From assembly GCA_900318305.1 (NCBI GenBank), contig ONKB01000081.1, positions 1 through 36,163 of the forward strand: a DNA stretch of 36,163 nt. Reading direction: 5' to 3'. The notes below the pieces were generated by a model that was not told where the DNA came from, made no database searches, and saw nothing but the letters and a program-made list of their open reading frames with translations. Below are positions 23,674-31,684 of the stretch, one piece after another. Each line of letters opens with the position of its first letter. The stretch's first letter is position 1. The stretch is from an uncultured Prevotellaceae bacterium. Its GTDB lineage: Bacteria; Bacteroidota; Bacteroidia; Bacteroidales; Bacteroidaceae. A program made the translations under genes and the position numbers.

Positions 23674-24669
23674 ATGACTATGCTTCAAAGAATCATCCTA
23701 CTTTGTATTATCCTGGTTTTTATGGCATGTCAAAGCAACAAGCCCACTCAACCAACTTCAGAGAGAATTCTTGATACCATACCTGAATTTCTCGCAGATA
23801 GCGCATATTTGATTCTGAAAAACCAATGTGAGTTCGGGCCTCGGACTTTAGGCTCTGACGCTCATGAAAAATGCGGACAATATATTGTCAGGGAATTTGA
23901 GCGTTTTGGCTGTAAAACCTCTCTGCAGAAAGCTACATTTACTCGCTATGACGGCAAAAAGTTTGAAGGTTACAACATCATCGCCCAAACAGATTCCAAG
24001 GCTCAAAAACGCATTATGATTTGCACTCACTGGGACAGCCGTCCATGGTGTGACGCAGATTTTGATTCTACAAAATGGCATCAGCCTGTTCTTGCAGCCA
24101 ATGACGGTGCTAGCGGTGTTGGCGTAATGATAGAACTGGCGCGCATTTTGCAAGAAAAGCCCCTTTCTTACGGTGTCGATTTTGTATGCTTCGATGCTGA
24201 AGACATGGGTACTCCCATGTGGGAAAATAGCACTACTGATAACGCTGATACTTGGTGTCTGGGATCACAGTACTGGGCAAATCATCCTCACAACAATTCC
24301 ATATCTTTTGCCATATTATTGGATATGGTTGGTGGAAAAGGTGCAACATTTTATCAAGAAGGTTATTCCCTGAGATATGCCCCCCATATTGTAAACAAGG
24401 TTTGGAACATAGCAGCTCAAACTGGTTATCGCGATTTCTTCCCAACAGAAAAAGGCGGTTTTATCACTGACGACCATGTTCCAATGAACATCACTGCAAA
24501 AATCCCAACAATTGATATTATTCCCTATTATCCAATGTTGTCAAACGCCTTTGGCCCAGTGTGGCACACCTCACAAGACAACATGGAAAACATTTCTCCT
24601 TTGACCTTAAAGGCCGTAGGGCAAACTTTAATACAATTCCTATATACAGAGCAGACCCATGACAATTAA
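23674..24669 (+). CDS. Glutaminyl-peptide cyclotransferase (M28 fold), lipoprotein
   Basis: 331 residues, directly abutting the dipeptidase stop. The N terminus (MTMLQRIILLCIILVFMAC) is a lipoprotein-type signal with Cys19. The M28/glutaminyl cyclase core is plain: THWDSRPWCD, the zinc ligands in AANDGASGVG (Asp) and FDAEDMG (Glu), and the His in VWHTSQDNMEN. This is the animal-like type II glutaminyl cyclase known from Porphyromonas, Tannerella and Prevotella, which converts N-terminal Gln of exported proteins to pyroglutamate after signal cleavage. ATG 23680 is an alternative start. It overlaps sufE by 11 bp. Confidence 0.87.
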   Translation: MTMLQRIILLCIILVFMACQSNKPTQPTSERILDTIPEFLADSAYLILKNQCEFGPRTLGSDAHEKCGQYIVREFERFGCKTSLQKATFTRYDGKKFEGYNIIAQTDSKAQKRIMICTHWDSRPWCDADFDSTKWHQPVLAANDGASGVGVMIELARILQEKPLSYGVDFVCFDAEDMGTPMWENSTTDNADTWCLGSQYWANHPHNNSISFAILLDMVGGKGATFYQEGYSLRYAPHIVNKVWNIAAQTGYRDFFPTEKGGFITDDHVPMNITAKIPTIDIIPYYPMLSNAFGPVWHTSQDNMENISPLTLKAVGQTLIQFLYTEQTHDN

Positions 24670-25078
24670 TGAAATTCAAGATGAGATTATAACTGAGTTC
24701 AGCGAACTTGACGATTGGATGGACCGTTATCAGATGCTCATAGACCTGGGTAATGACCAGCCACCTCTTCCTGCCAAAGAAAAAATTGAATCCAATTTAA
24801 TAGAAGGTTGCCAAAGCCGTCTGTGGCTTGTATGTGAGTCCCATAACAACCTTTTATATTTTCGTGCCGAAAGTGATGCTCTTATTGTCAAGGGCATTGT
24901 CATGCTACTTATCAGAGTGTTAAACGGACATACTCCAGACGATATTCTCAACACAGAGCTATATTTTATTGATAAGATAGGTTTGCGCGAGCACCTCTCG
25001 CCTACTCGCAGCAATGGTTTACTGTCTATGCTCAAACAAATGCGTATGTATGCCTTGGCATTTAAGGCAAAAGGATAA
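24659..25078 (+). CDS. sufE: SufE-family sulfur acceptor protein
   Basis: 139 residues, the size of SufE. The persulfide-receiving cysteine is Cys51 in IEGCQSRLWL, and the conserved DWMDRYQMLIDLG segment and C-terminal LSPTRSNGL motif are present. SufE takes sulfane sulfur from the cysteine desulfurase SufS and passes it to the Fe-S assembly scaffold. No other suf gene is in the window. The start overlaps the glutaminyl cyclase gene by 11 bp, so the three genes from 22246 are probably one unit. It converges on pdxB, 3 bp away. Confidence 0.92.
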   Translation: MTINEIQDEIITEFSELDDWMDRYQMLIDLGNDQPPLPAKEKIESNLIEGCQSRLWLVCESHNNLLYFRAESDALIVKGIVMLLIRVLNGHTPDDILNTELYFIDKIGLREHLSPTRSNGLLSMLKQMRMYALAFKAKG

Positions 25079-25081
25079 CAA

Positions 25082-26101
25082 TTACCAACTTTCCCTTCTT
25101 AAGGGGTAATTGCTACGTAGCTTTTCAAAATTTTCAGGATGCATTTTTAACCTGTCGTTATCAATACAAGGGTTATATAATTGTAATTTCTGTTCCTCCT
25201 TATTTCCTTCCAGAACCATATTATTAGGTAATAATGGTGGCATGATATTAAACTCGGGCTTTATTCCAAAGAAATCACACGTTGCCTTCAATGCCATTTT
25301 TGTGGCATTGCATTTACCGTCAGCAGAATAACCAGCAATATGAGGTGTTGCGATAAATGCATCGTTCATCACATCTATAGCTATATGAGGTTCATTTTCC
25401 CATGTGTCAAGGATATAGGCAGATATTCTTCCATTTATATAAGCCTTATGCAATTCCCGTTCGTCAACCACCCCTCCTCTGGCAGCATTAATTATTATTG
25501 GTTTTCTCTCAAGGCTGTTGAAGAATCCATTATCCGCCAAATGCCATGTCTTATATCTGCCAGTAAAAGTTAATGGTGTGTGAAAGGTAATCACATCACA
25601 TCTTTCTGCTATTTCTTTCATATTGCAGAAGTCCACCTCGTCCTCCCTTTCCTGTCTTGGAGGGTCGTTGAACAAAAGCTTGTATCCCAAAGACCTTACT
25701 TTCATCGCAACCTGATTACCTACATGCCCTAACCCTACAATACCAATAACTGGTGAAGCAGGAAGCAATTTCTGTCGCTTCAACAAAATAAGACATGATT
25801 CTATATACTGTCCCACCGAAGAGGCATTACAACCAGGACAATTTGTCCATGTGATTCCCGTCTTAGAAAGATAATCAATATCCAAGTGATCATATCCAAT
25901 TGTAGCCGTAACAATAAACCTCACTGCACTACCATTCAAAAGCGACTGGTCACAACGTGTCCTTGTGCGGATAATCAAGGCATCTGCGTCTTTAACATCC
26001 GAAGCCGTTATTCTATCCCCAGGAAGATATACAACATTAGAGAACATTTTCTCTGCTGCATCTCTGATAAAAGGAATTTTGTCATCAATGATAACTTTCA
26101 T
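25082..26101 (-). CDS. pdxB: 4-phosphoerythronate dehydrogenase
   Basis: 339 residues from ATG 26101 (an upstream in-frame ATG at 26167 would place the promoter inside the gene and is rejected). It belongs to the D-isomer 2-hydroxyacid dehydrogenase family in the PdxB branch: NAD-binding GIVGLGHVGNQV, and the catalytic Arg (NAARGGVVDE), Glu (WENEP) and His (TPHIAGYS). NCPGCNASSVGQYIES is the PdxB-type N-terminal signature. It oxidises 4-phosphoerythronate in the DXP-independent entry of pyridoxal phosphate synthesis. A -7 box ends five bases before the start, so the message may be leaderless. Confidence 0.9.
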   Translation of the reverse strand: MKVIIDDKIPFIRDAAEKMFSNVVYLPGDRITASDVKDADALIIRTRTRCDQSLLNGSAVRFIVTATIGYDHLDIDYLSKTGITWTNCPGCNASSVGQYIESCLILLKRQKLLPASPVIGIVGLGHVGNQVAMKVRSLGYKLLFNDPPRQEREDEVDFCNMKEIAERCDVITFHTPLTFTGRYKTWHLADNGFFNSLERKPIIINAARGGVVDERELHKAYINGRISAYILDTWENEPHIAIDVMNDAFIATPHIAGYSADGKCNATKMALKATCDFFGIKPEFNIMPPLLPNNMVLEGNKEEQKLQLYNPCIDNDRLKMHPENFEKLRSNYPLRRESW

Positions 26102-26105
26102 AATA

Positions 26106-26113
26106 CAAAGATA
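26106..26113 (-). promoter_or_regulatory. -7 box of pdxB
   Basis: TATCTTTG on the minus strand, only five bases from the pdxB ATG. With the usual spacing the transcript would begin at or within a few bases of the start codon. No clear -33 TTTG on this strand. Confidence 0.45.
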
Positions 26114-26131
26114 AAATGTTTCTGAAATATT

Positions 26132-26162
26132 TTTGTTACTTCCACAGGAAACCTTATCTTTG
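26132..26162 (+). promoter_or_regulatory. Promoter of the DUF4254 gene
   Basis: TTTG (26132-26135), 19-bp spacer, TATCTTTG (26155-26162): one of the two cleanest Bacteroidota promoters in the window. The start codon at 26181 follows 18 bp later. Confidence 0.7.
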
Positions 26163-26180
26163 TACAAAAAGAAAAATAGA

Positions 26181-26789
26181 ATGAAATTTACAGAACTTTG
26201 CCAGCCTATCTTTGAGGCAGCAATAAATGACTATCATAAAACAGATTGTGTTGATACCCCTATTCATAATCCTTATGCCAGTGGCATACAACATGATTTA
26301 TACCTAAAAGCTTGGATAGATACTGTTCAGTGGCATTTTGAGGATATTATCCGCGATCCGGACATTGACCCTTCTGCCGCCTTGATATTAAAAAGACGCA
26401 TAGACAAAAGCAATCAGGATCGTACCGATTTAGTGGAGCGTATTGATAGCTATTTCCTCACACTTTACAAAAATGTCAAACCTAATGCCGATGCAACAAT
26501 TAACACAGAAAGTCCGGCGTGGGCAATTGACCGTCTGTCTATCCTGGCTCTGAAAATCTACCACATGAAAGAACAGTCAGAACGTGTCAATGCCTCTTCA
26601 GATCATATTGAACGGTGCCAAACAAAACTGAAGGTTCTCCTTGAACAACAGAAGGACTTATCTACAGCTATAGATACCTTGTTGGAAGATATAGAGACTG
26701 GTCATAAATACATGAAAGTGTACAAGCAGATGAAGATGTATAATGACACCGATACAAATCCTATACTCTACAACAAGAAAAACAGTTGA
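26181..26789 (+). CDS. DUF4254 family protein
   Basis: 202 residues from ATG 26181; the upstream in-frame ATG at 26133 lies inside the promoter. Predominantly alpha-helical, with NPYASGIQHDLYLKAWIDTVQWHFEDIIRDP and SPAWAIDRLSILALKIYHM as the recognisable DUF4254 segments, then a coiled-coil-like stretch (about 135-175). Function unknown; no signal peptide. A single-gene unit divergent from pdxB and convergent with rnc. Confidence 0.8.
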   Translation: MKFTELCQPIFEAAINDYHKTDCVDTPIHNPYASGIQHDLYLKAWIDTVQWHFEDIIRDPDIDPSAALILKRRIDKSNQDRTDLVERIDSYFLTLYKNVKPNADATINTESPAWAIDRLSILALKIYHMKEQSERVNASSDHIERCQTKLKVLLEQQKDLSTAIDTLLEDIETGHKYMKVYKQMKMYNDTDTNPILYNKKNS

Positions 26790-26847
26790 CCCTATAATTT
26801 CTATTCCTTGTTAAGTTTTCTCGCCACATAATTTTTTTGCCCTGGCG

Positions 26848-27687
26848 TTAATCATCCATTTCTTGAGAAAACTTTTTAAATAAAGGATAATCGTGAAGGA
26901 CATCGGTTATAGCCAATCGAGTATATTTACGACGTTCCAAAGCCTTGCGTAACTCAGGCGCATGACGAAGAAGTTCCATTGACTTGTTGGCAGCACGTTG
27001 TTGACTCTCTTTCTTGGAGAATCCTTTTCCCTTACCTATTACTTTATCTTCTACCAAAGCCAAAGTAAAGAAACTGGGATCTGAAGGATTATCAGCATTC
27101 GGTATTTCCTTCGTCTCAAAATTCATTTCCAATTTGTTTTTTTGACAGAATTCCAATAGAACACTCTTGAAATTCTGTTCTTTCTTTGCAGCGATATCGG
27201 GACGAATAAAACCTTTGTCCATTAATCGTTTTATAAACCACATTGAACGCCCATAGCCTTGATCAAGATATATTGCTCCTACAAGCGCTTCAAAAGCATT
27301 ACCTCCTATATAAGAATGGTGAGATTCTGAATATCGGGTATATTGTACCAACTTATCCAAACCCAGTTTTGAGGACAGAATATTCAAAGAACTGCGTTGT
27401 ACAATTTTGCTACGAGTTGTTGTGAGAAATCCTTCGTATGCATGCGTGTATTTTTTATACAAGATATCGCTTACAACCGCTTCTATAATCGCATCACCCA
27501 AATATTCCAACCTTTCATTATTTATTACCTTACCATTCTTGTCACGTTCCCCTTGACTCTTATGAGTTAATGCCAGCTTATAGTATTCAATATGATGTGG
27601 GTAAAAACCTAATATGTTTTTTAAAGACAAATAAAGTTCTTCTTTACGGTGAAAGAAGAACTTTATTATATACCAGAAGGATTTCAT
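26848..27687 (-). CDS. rnc: Ribonuclease III
   Basis: 279 residues from ATG 27687; the in-frame ATG at 27726 would overlap fabF and is not needed. Catalytic domain with the signature NNERLEYLGDAI (about 56-67) and the second acidic site GNAFEALVGAIYLD; a double-stranded RNA-binding domain follows (about 165-240; NFKSVLLEFCQKNKLE, FTLALVEDKVIGKGKGFSKKESQQRAA). A basic tail of about 40 residues extends past the usual end. It processes rRNA precursors and structured mRNAs. Last of acpP-fabF-rnc, 8 bp after fabF. Confidence 0.94.
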   Translation of the reverse strand: MKSFWYIIKFFFHRKEELYLSLKNILGFYPHHIEYYKLALTHKSQGERDKNGKVINNERLEYLGDAIIEAVVSDILYKKYTHAYEGFLTTTRSKIVQRSSLNILSSKLGLDKLVQYTRYSESHHSYIGGNAFEALVGAIYLDQGYGRSMWFIKRLMDKGFIRPDIAAKKEQNFKSVLLEFCQKNKLEMNFETKEIPNADNPSDPSFFTLALVEDKVIGKGKGFSKKESQQRAANKSMELLRHAPELRKALERRKYTRLAITDVLHDYPLFKKFSQEMDD

Positions 27688-27695
27688 TAAAAATC

Positions 27696-28958
27696 TTATT
27701 CTTTGTATTTTTTCATGATGATACAAGCATTATGACCACCAAAGCCAAATGTATTGCTCAAAGCAGCGCGTACAGTACGTTTCTGTGCTTTATTGAATGT
27801 AAAATTCAAATTATAATCTATTTCAGGATCATTGTCTCCTTCCTCATGATTAATTGTTGGAGGAACTATATCCTCTTTCACAGACAACAAACTAATCATT
27901 GCCTCGATAGCACCTGCTGCTCCCAACATATGTCCAGTCATTGATTTCGTAGAACTGATGTTGAGTTTGTATGCGTGATCACCAAAAACCTGTTGTATTG
28001 CTTTTGCCTCAGAGATGTCGCCTACATGGGTTGATGTTCCATGAACATTAATATAATCTATCTCATCTGGATTCATGCCTGCGTCAGCCAATGCTGATTC
28101 CATAACAAGGGCAGCACCTAATCCCTCGGGATGAGAAGCTGTGATATGATATGCGTCAGCAGACATTCCTGCGCCTGCAACCTCACCATATATCTTAGCA
28201 CCACGTGCTTTAGCATGCTCTAATTCTTCAAAAATCAGCGTGGCAGAACCTTCGCCCATAATGAAGCCGTCACGACTCGCACTAAATGGACGAGAAGCAT
28301 GCTCCGGATCATCATTGCGGGTAGACAGGGCATGTAAAGCATTAAACCCGCCTACTCCTGTTGGCCAGATTGCTGCCTCCGAACCACCTGCCACAATAGC
28401 ATCAGCCTTACCCAAACGGATAAGATCCATAGCTACAGCAAGCGCATGAGTTGAAGAAGCACAAGCTGATGTTGTAGTGAAATTGGGTCCATGGAAGCCA
28501 AACTGAATAGAGATATAACCTGCTGCTATGTCGGCAATCATCTTTGGAATGAAAAACGGACTATACTTTGGTCCGTCGGTCTCATGCAACGCATAGTTTG
28601 ACACCTCTGTTTCAAAAGTATTGATACCACCTATTCCAACACCAAAAACAACTCCAATACGATTCTTATCAACAACCTCAAGGTTCATTCCGGAATCTTT
28701 CACCGCCTCCATAGCTGATACCATGGCATACTGGGTGTAGATATCCATTTTATTGGCACTCTTGCGGTCAATAAATTCACTTGCGTTGAAGTTCTTTACC
28801 TCACAGGCAAATTTGGTTTTGAAAAGGGCAGTATCAAATTTTGTAATAGGTCCGGCGCCACTTACACCCTTCTTGATATTCTCCCATGTTTCAGGAGCAG
28901 TATTGCCAAGAGGGGAAACAGCACCTATACCTGTTACAACTACTCTCTTTAATTCCAT
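27696..28958 (-). CDS. fabF: Beta-ketoacyl-ACP synthase II
   Basis: 420 residues, the usual size. Active-site Cys166 in TTSACASSTHA, and the two catalytic histidines in INVHGTSTHVGD and SSTKSMTGHMLGAAGA, with the GGxN-like C-terminal NTFGFGGHNA loop. It condenses malonyl-ACP with acyl-ACP in fatty-acid elongation. It follows acpP after 39 bp and precedes rnc, a conserved arrangement. Confidence 0.97.
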   Translation of the reverse strand: MELKRVVVTGIGAVSPLGNTAPETWENIKKGVSGAGPITKFDTALFKTKFACEVKNFNASEFIDRKSANKMDIYTQYAMVSAMEAVKDSGMNLEVVDKNRIGVVFGVGIGGINTFETEVSNYALHETDGPKYSPFFIPKMIADIAAGYISIQFGFHGPNFTTTSACASSTHALAVAMDLIRLGKADAIVAGGSEAAIWPTGVGGFNALHALSTRNDDPEHASRPFSASRDGFIMGEGSATLIFEELEHAKARGAKIYGEVAGAGMSADAYHITASHPEGLGAALVMESALADAGMNPDEIDYINVHGTSTHVGDISEAKAIQQVFGDHAYKLNISSTKSMTGHMLGAAGAIEAMISLLSVKEDIVPPTINHEEGDNDPEIDYNLNFTFNKAQKRTVRAALSNTFGFGGHNACIIMKKYKE

Positions 28959-28997
28959 TAATAGTTATTAAGGATGAGTTTTAAAGTAATGACTGGA

Positions 28998-29240
28998 TTA
29001 AGCAACGTTTTCAGCTATATAAGCAATAGCATCACCTACAGTAGAGATTTTCTCTGCCTGATCGTCTGGAATAGAGATTTCGAATGCTTTTTCAAATTCC
29101 ATTATCAACTCTACTGTATCCAAAGAATCAGCACCAAGATCATTGGCGAAACTTGCCTCGTTCTTTACTTCACTTTCATCAACACCAAGTTTGTCAACGA
29201 TGATTTCTTTTACTTTTGCTTCAATTTCTGCAGTTGTCAT
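28998..29240 (-). CDS. acpP: Acyl carrier protein
   Basis: 80 residues, acidic, with the phosphopantetheine attachment serine Ser39 in [10 protein letters not shown]. The N-terminal helix and [21 protein letters not shown] are standard. It carries acyl chains in fatty-acid and lipid A synthesis. First gene of acpP-fabF-rnc, with a well-formed promoter 50-80 bp upstream. Confidence 0.98.
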   Translation of the reverse strand: MTTAEIEAKVKEIIVDKLGVDESEVKNEASFANDLGADSLDTVELIMEFEKAFEISIPDDQAEKISTVGDAIAYIAENVA

Positions 29241-29291
29241 AATTGTTTATTTGTTAAAAGATTTATATTCTAATATTCAATTTTCAATGTG

Positions 29292-29322
29292 CAAAGTTAT
29301 TAATAATCTTTTATATATCAAA
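29292..29322 (-). promoter_or_regulatory. Promoter of acpP-fabF-rnc
   Basis: On the minus strand TTTG (29322-29319), 19-bp spacer, TAACTTTG (29299-29292). Both boxes and the spacing fit the Bacteroidota consensus. The 5' UTR would be about 45 nt. Confidence 0.7.
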
Positions 29323-29332
29323 AATTTGCTCG

Positions 29333-29362
29333 AAAAAAAACATCCTTTCCCCATCTGAAAGG
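29333..29362 (-). terminator. Minus-strand terminator upstream of the acpP promoter
   Basis: CCTTTC...GAAAGG arms (29362-29357 and 29349-29344), 7-nt loop, then ATG and eight Us (29340-29333). It is oriented on the minus strand, yet no minus-strand gene lies upstream: metK runs the other way. It may end an unannotated RNA or shield acpP from antisense transcription. Confidence 0.55.
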
Positions 29363-29641
29363 CTTGTATATCGTGTTTTTGAAATACAAAACAACTTTGA
29401 TTTTCTTCTTAATTATAACAATTATTATCTTCTTCACACTAAAGTATCACACGTCAAATTTCTTCAATATCCCCTATAATACGAGTAAAGACAAAGGTTT
29501 GCCCATCCAGAGATGCAGGTGTTTAACATCATGACAAAACTGCTTTTATCCTGATTATTTTTGCTTTGTTTATTCATTACAATAATTAAGCCTTTGTATT
29601 TATCCTATACACCTATACGCATTAAAATATCCTTCTATCAT
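29363..29641. other. AT-rich intergenic stretch, nothing recognised
   Basis: About 280 bp between the minus-strand terminator and the metK promoter. No ORF of note, no tRNA-like fold. One plus-strand TATTTTTG (29556-29563) could be a chance match in AT-rich DNA. A CTATAC direct repeat occurs near 29605-29617. Confidence 0.5.
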
Positions 29642-29672
29642 TTTCCCAAATCATCTTAAATCACTAACTTTG
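29642..29672 (+). promoter_or_regulatory. Promoter of the metK transcript
   Basis: TTTC (29642-29645, one mismatch to TTTG), 19-bp spacer, TAACTTTG (29665-29672). Predicted start near 29677-29680, only a few bases before the riboswitch, which supports both calls. Confidence 0.55.
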
Positions 29673-29682
29673 CATGTGAAAT

Positions 29683-29747
29683 AATTCGTGGAGAGATTTG
29701 AGCTGCTTGCAACCACGGGAAAAAATGCTAAAAACATAGAGAGGTAA
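29683..29747 (+). ncRNA. SAM-II (metA-type) riboswitch
   Basis: P1 pairs CGTGG (29687-29691) with CCACG (29713-29717). Between them lies GATTTGAG...CTGCTTGCAA, and after P1 comes AAAAAATGCTAAAAA followed by GAGAGG; these are the conserved blocks of the SAM-II class (GAUUU, CUUGCA-CCACG, GCUAAA). The pseudoknot helix was not resolved by eye. It binds S-adenosylmethionine, and it lies in the 5' leader of metK, the SAM synthetase, so feedback control is expected. Its end is about 75 nt before the start codon, farther than in alphaproteobacterial examples where the ribosome site is sequestered directly. Confidence 0.82.
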
Positions 29748-29823
29748 TCTTCATTATCTGTTTCTTGCACCACCTTTTCCCACATCTTTCCCTATTAACT
29801 GGTTATTGATTATTTTTTGAAAG

Positions 29824-31083
29824 ATGAGTTATTTATTTACATCCGAATCCGTTTCTGAAGGGCACCCCGATAAGATTGCAGATCAGATATCAGATGCCGT
29901 CTTAGACAAATTACTGGCTTTTGACCCACAGTCAAAAGTCGCATGTGAAACCCTTGTCACTACCGGACAGGTTGTTTTGGCAGGAGAAATCAAGACACAG
30001 GCATACGTTGACCTCCAACGCATAGCACGTGAAGTTATCACTCGTATTGGCTACACAAAAACAGAATACATGTTTGAGGGTCATTCTTGTGGTGTCTTGT
30101 CTGCCATTCATGAACAAAGCTGTGACATCAACCGTGGTGTTGAGCGTGAGCAACAGGAAGAACAGGGGGCTGGCGACCAGGGGATGATGTTTGGTTATGC
30201 CACAAATGAAACAGACAACTACATGCCACTTAGTCTCGACCTGGCACATAGATTACTTAAAACATTGGCAGACATACGCCATGAGGGCAAAGTCATGACT
30301 TATCTGCGTCCAGACGCAAAAAGCCAAGTGACCATAGAATATGCTGACAATAACAAACCTATACGCATTGACACAATTGTTCTCAGTACTCAACACGATG
30401 AGTTTGACTCCGATGAGCGAATGCAAGAACAGATACGTCACGATATTATCACGATTCTTATACCTCGGGTTAAGGAAACCATTCACAATAAGCACATCCT
30501 GGAATTGTTTGATGACAACATTACTTACCACATCAATCCTACAGGTAAGTTTGTCATAGGCGGTCCTCATGGCGACACTGGACTTACCGGGCGAAAAATC
30601 ATTGTTGACACTTATGGTGGCAAAGGAGCCCATGGTGGAGGAGCTTTTAGCGGAAAGGACCCTTCAAAAGTAGACAGAAGTGCCGCTTATGCCGCACGCC
30701 ACATCGCCAAAAACATGGTTGCCGCAGGAGTTGCCGATGAGATGTTGGTGCAAATTAGTTACGCCATAGGTGTAGCTGAACCAGTCAGCATATATGTCAA
30801 TACTTATGGCAGCAGTCACGTTGACATGACAGACGGAGAAATAGCTGACAAGATCTATACACTCTTTGACCTGCGTCCTTATGCCATTGAGAAGGCTTTA
30901 AAATTACGTTATCCCATTTATGAGGAAACTGCGGCATACGGTCACATGGGACGTGAGCCACAAGTAATAACAAAAACCTTTGATTCTCTTTATAATGACA
31001 AAACCAAAACCCTGGAAGTAGAATTGTTTACCTGGGAAAAACTCGACAGAGTAAACAACATTAAAACTGTTTTCAAAGTATAG
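29824..31083 (+). CDS. metK: S-adenosylmethionine synthetase
   Basis: 419 residues, slightly longer than the E. coli enzyme (384), as usual in Bacteroidota. Motifs: [18 protein letters not shown] (11-28), [46 protein letters not shown]. It makes SAM from methionine and ATP. The leader carries a SAM-II riboswitch, and a LOG-family gene follows after 4 bp. The start at ATG 29824 is fixed by the conserved N terminus. Confidence 0.98.
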   Translation: MSYLFTSESVSEGHPDKIADQISDAVLDKLLAFDPQSKVACETLVTTGQVVLAGEIKTQAYVDLQRIAREVITRIGYTKTEYMFEGHSCGVLSAIHEQSCDINRGVEREQQEEQGAGDQGMMFGYATNETDNYMPLSLDLAHRLLKTLADIRHEGKVMTYLRPDAKSQVTIEYADNNKPIRIDTIVLSTQHDEFDSDERMQEQIRHDIITILIPRVKETIHNKHILELFDDNITYHINPTGKFVIGGPHGDTGLTGRKIIVDTYGGKGAHGGGAFSGKDPSKVDRSAAYAARHIAKNMVAAGVADEMLVQISYAIGVAEPVSIYVNTYGSSHVDMTDGEIADKIYTLFDLRPYAIEKALKLRYPIYEETAAYGHMGREPQVITKTFDSLYNDKTKTLEVELFTWEKLDRVNNIKTVFKV

Positions 31084-31087
31084 CTGT

Positions 31088-31672
31088 ATGAAAAGAAAAA
31101 ATGTCTGTATTTTTTGTTCTTCAGGAAAATATATCCCACAAATCTACAACAACGACGCACATCGTATCGGTGAACTCTGTGCCCAAAAGGGTATCAACTT
31201 AATTAATGGTGCCGGGTCTTGTGGTTTGATGGGTATTAGTTCTGATGCCTGCCTTGCCAACAATGGCACCGTAACAGGAGTTATTCCCCAATTCATGTAT
31301 GACCTGAACTGGGCACATAAGGGACTCACACAACTCTATATAACTGAAGACATGGCAAGCCGTAAGCAGAAAATGCGCGACTTGTCTGACGGAATAATTA
31401 CACTCGCTGGGGGATGCGGTACCATGGAAGAACTGTGGGAAACCGTCACAGCACGCCATTTACACTTCTACGACCATCCTATCATTATACTTAATACAGC
31501 CGGATTCTATAACCCCATCAAAGAATGGTTTAATGCCTGTGTAAAAGAGCAGTTCGTCCGGGAAGCAAATTCCGACATCATCTCCTTTGCAGATACACCA
31601 GAAGAGGCCATCCGTCTTTTTGAAGAACTGCCAGAAAGAGTAGATTGTGATCTTCAGGATGAAAGACATTAA
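31088..31672 (+). CDS. LOG family (TIGR00730) nucleotide phosphoribohydrolase
   Basis: 194 residues with the lysine-decarboxylase-like Rossmann fold of LOG proteins: VCIFCSSG at the N terminus, SRKQKM and the AGGCGTMEELWE motif that matches PGGxGTxxE with Ala for Pro. Family members cleave nucleoside 5'-monophosphates (including cytokinin types) to base and ribose 5-phosphate. The exact substrate is not known. Located 4 bp after metK, thus likely under the same riboswitch. Confidence 0.88.
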   Translation: MKRKNVCIFCSSGKYIPQIYNNDAHRIGELCAQKGINLINGAGSCGLMGISSDACLANNGTVTGVIPQFMYDLNWAHKGLTQLYITEDMASRKQKMRDLSDGIITLAGGCGTMEELWETVTARHLHFYDHPIIILNTAGFYNPIKEWFNACVKEQFVREANSDIISFADTPEEAIRLFEELPERVDCDLQDERH

Positions 31673-31684
31673 AACTCTCTCTTC

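Noticed and set aside
25079-25112. CAATTACC/GGTAATTG inverted repeat at the sufE/pdxB convergence
   Set aside because: It lies largely in the pdxB coding end with an 18-nt loop and no T-tract; a terminator role is possible but not supportable.
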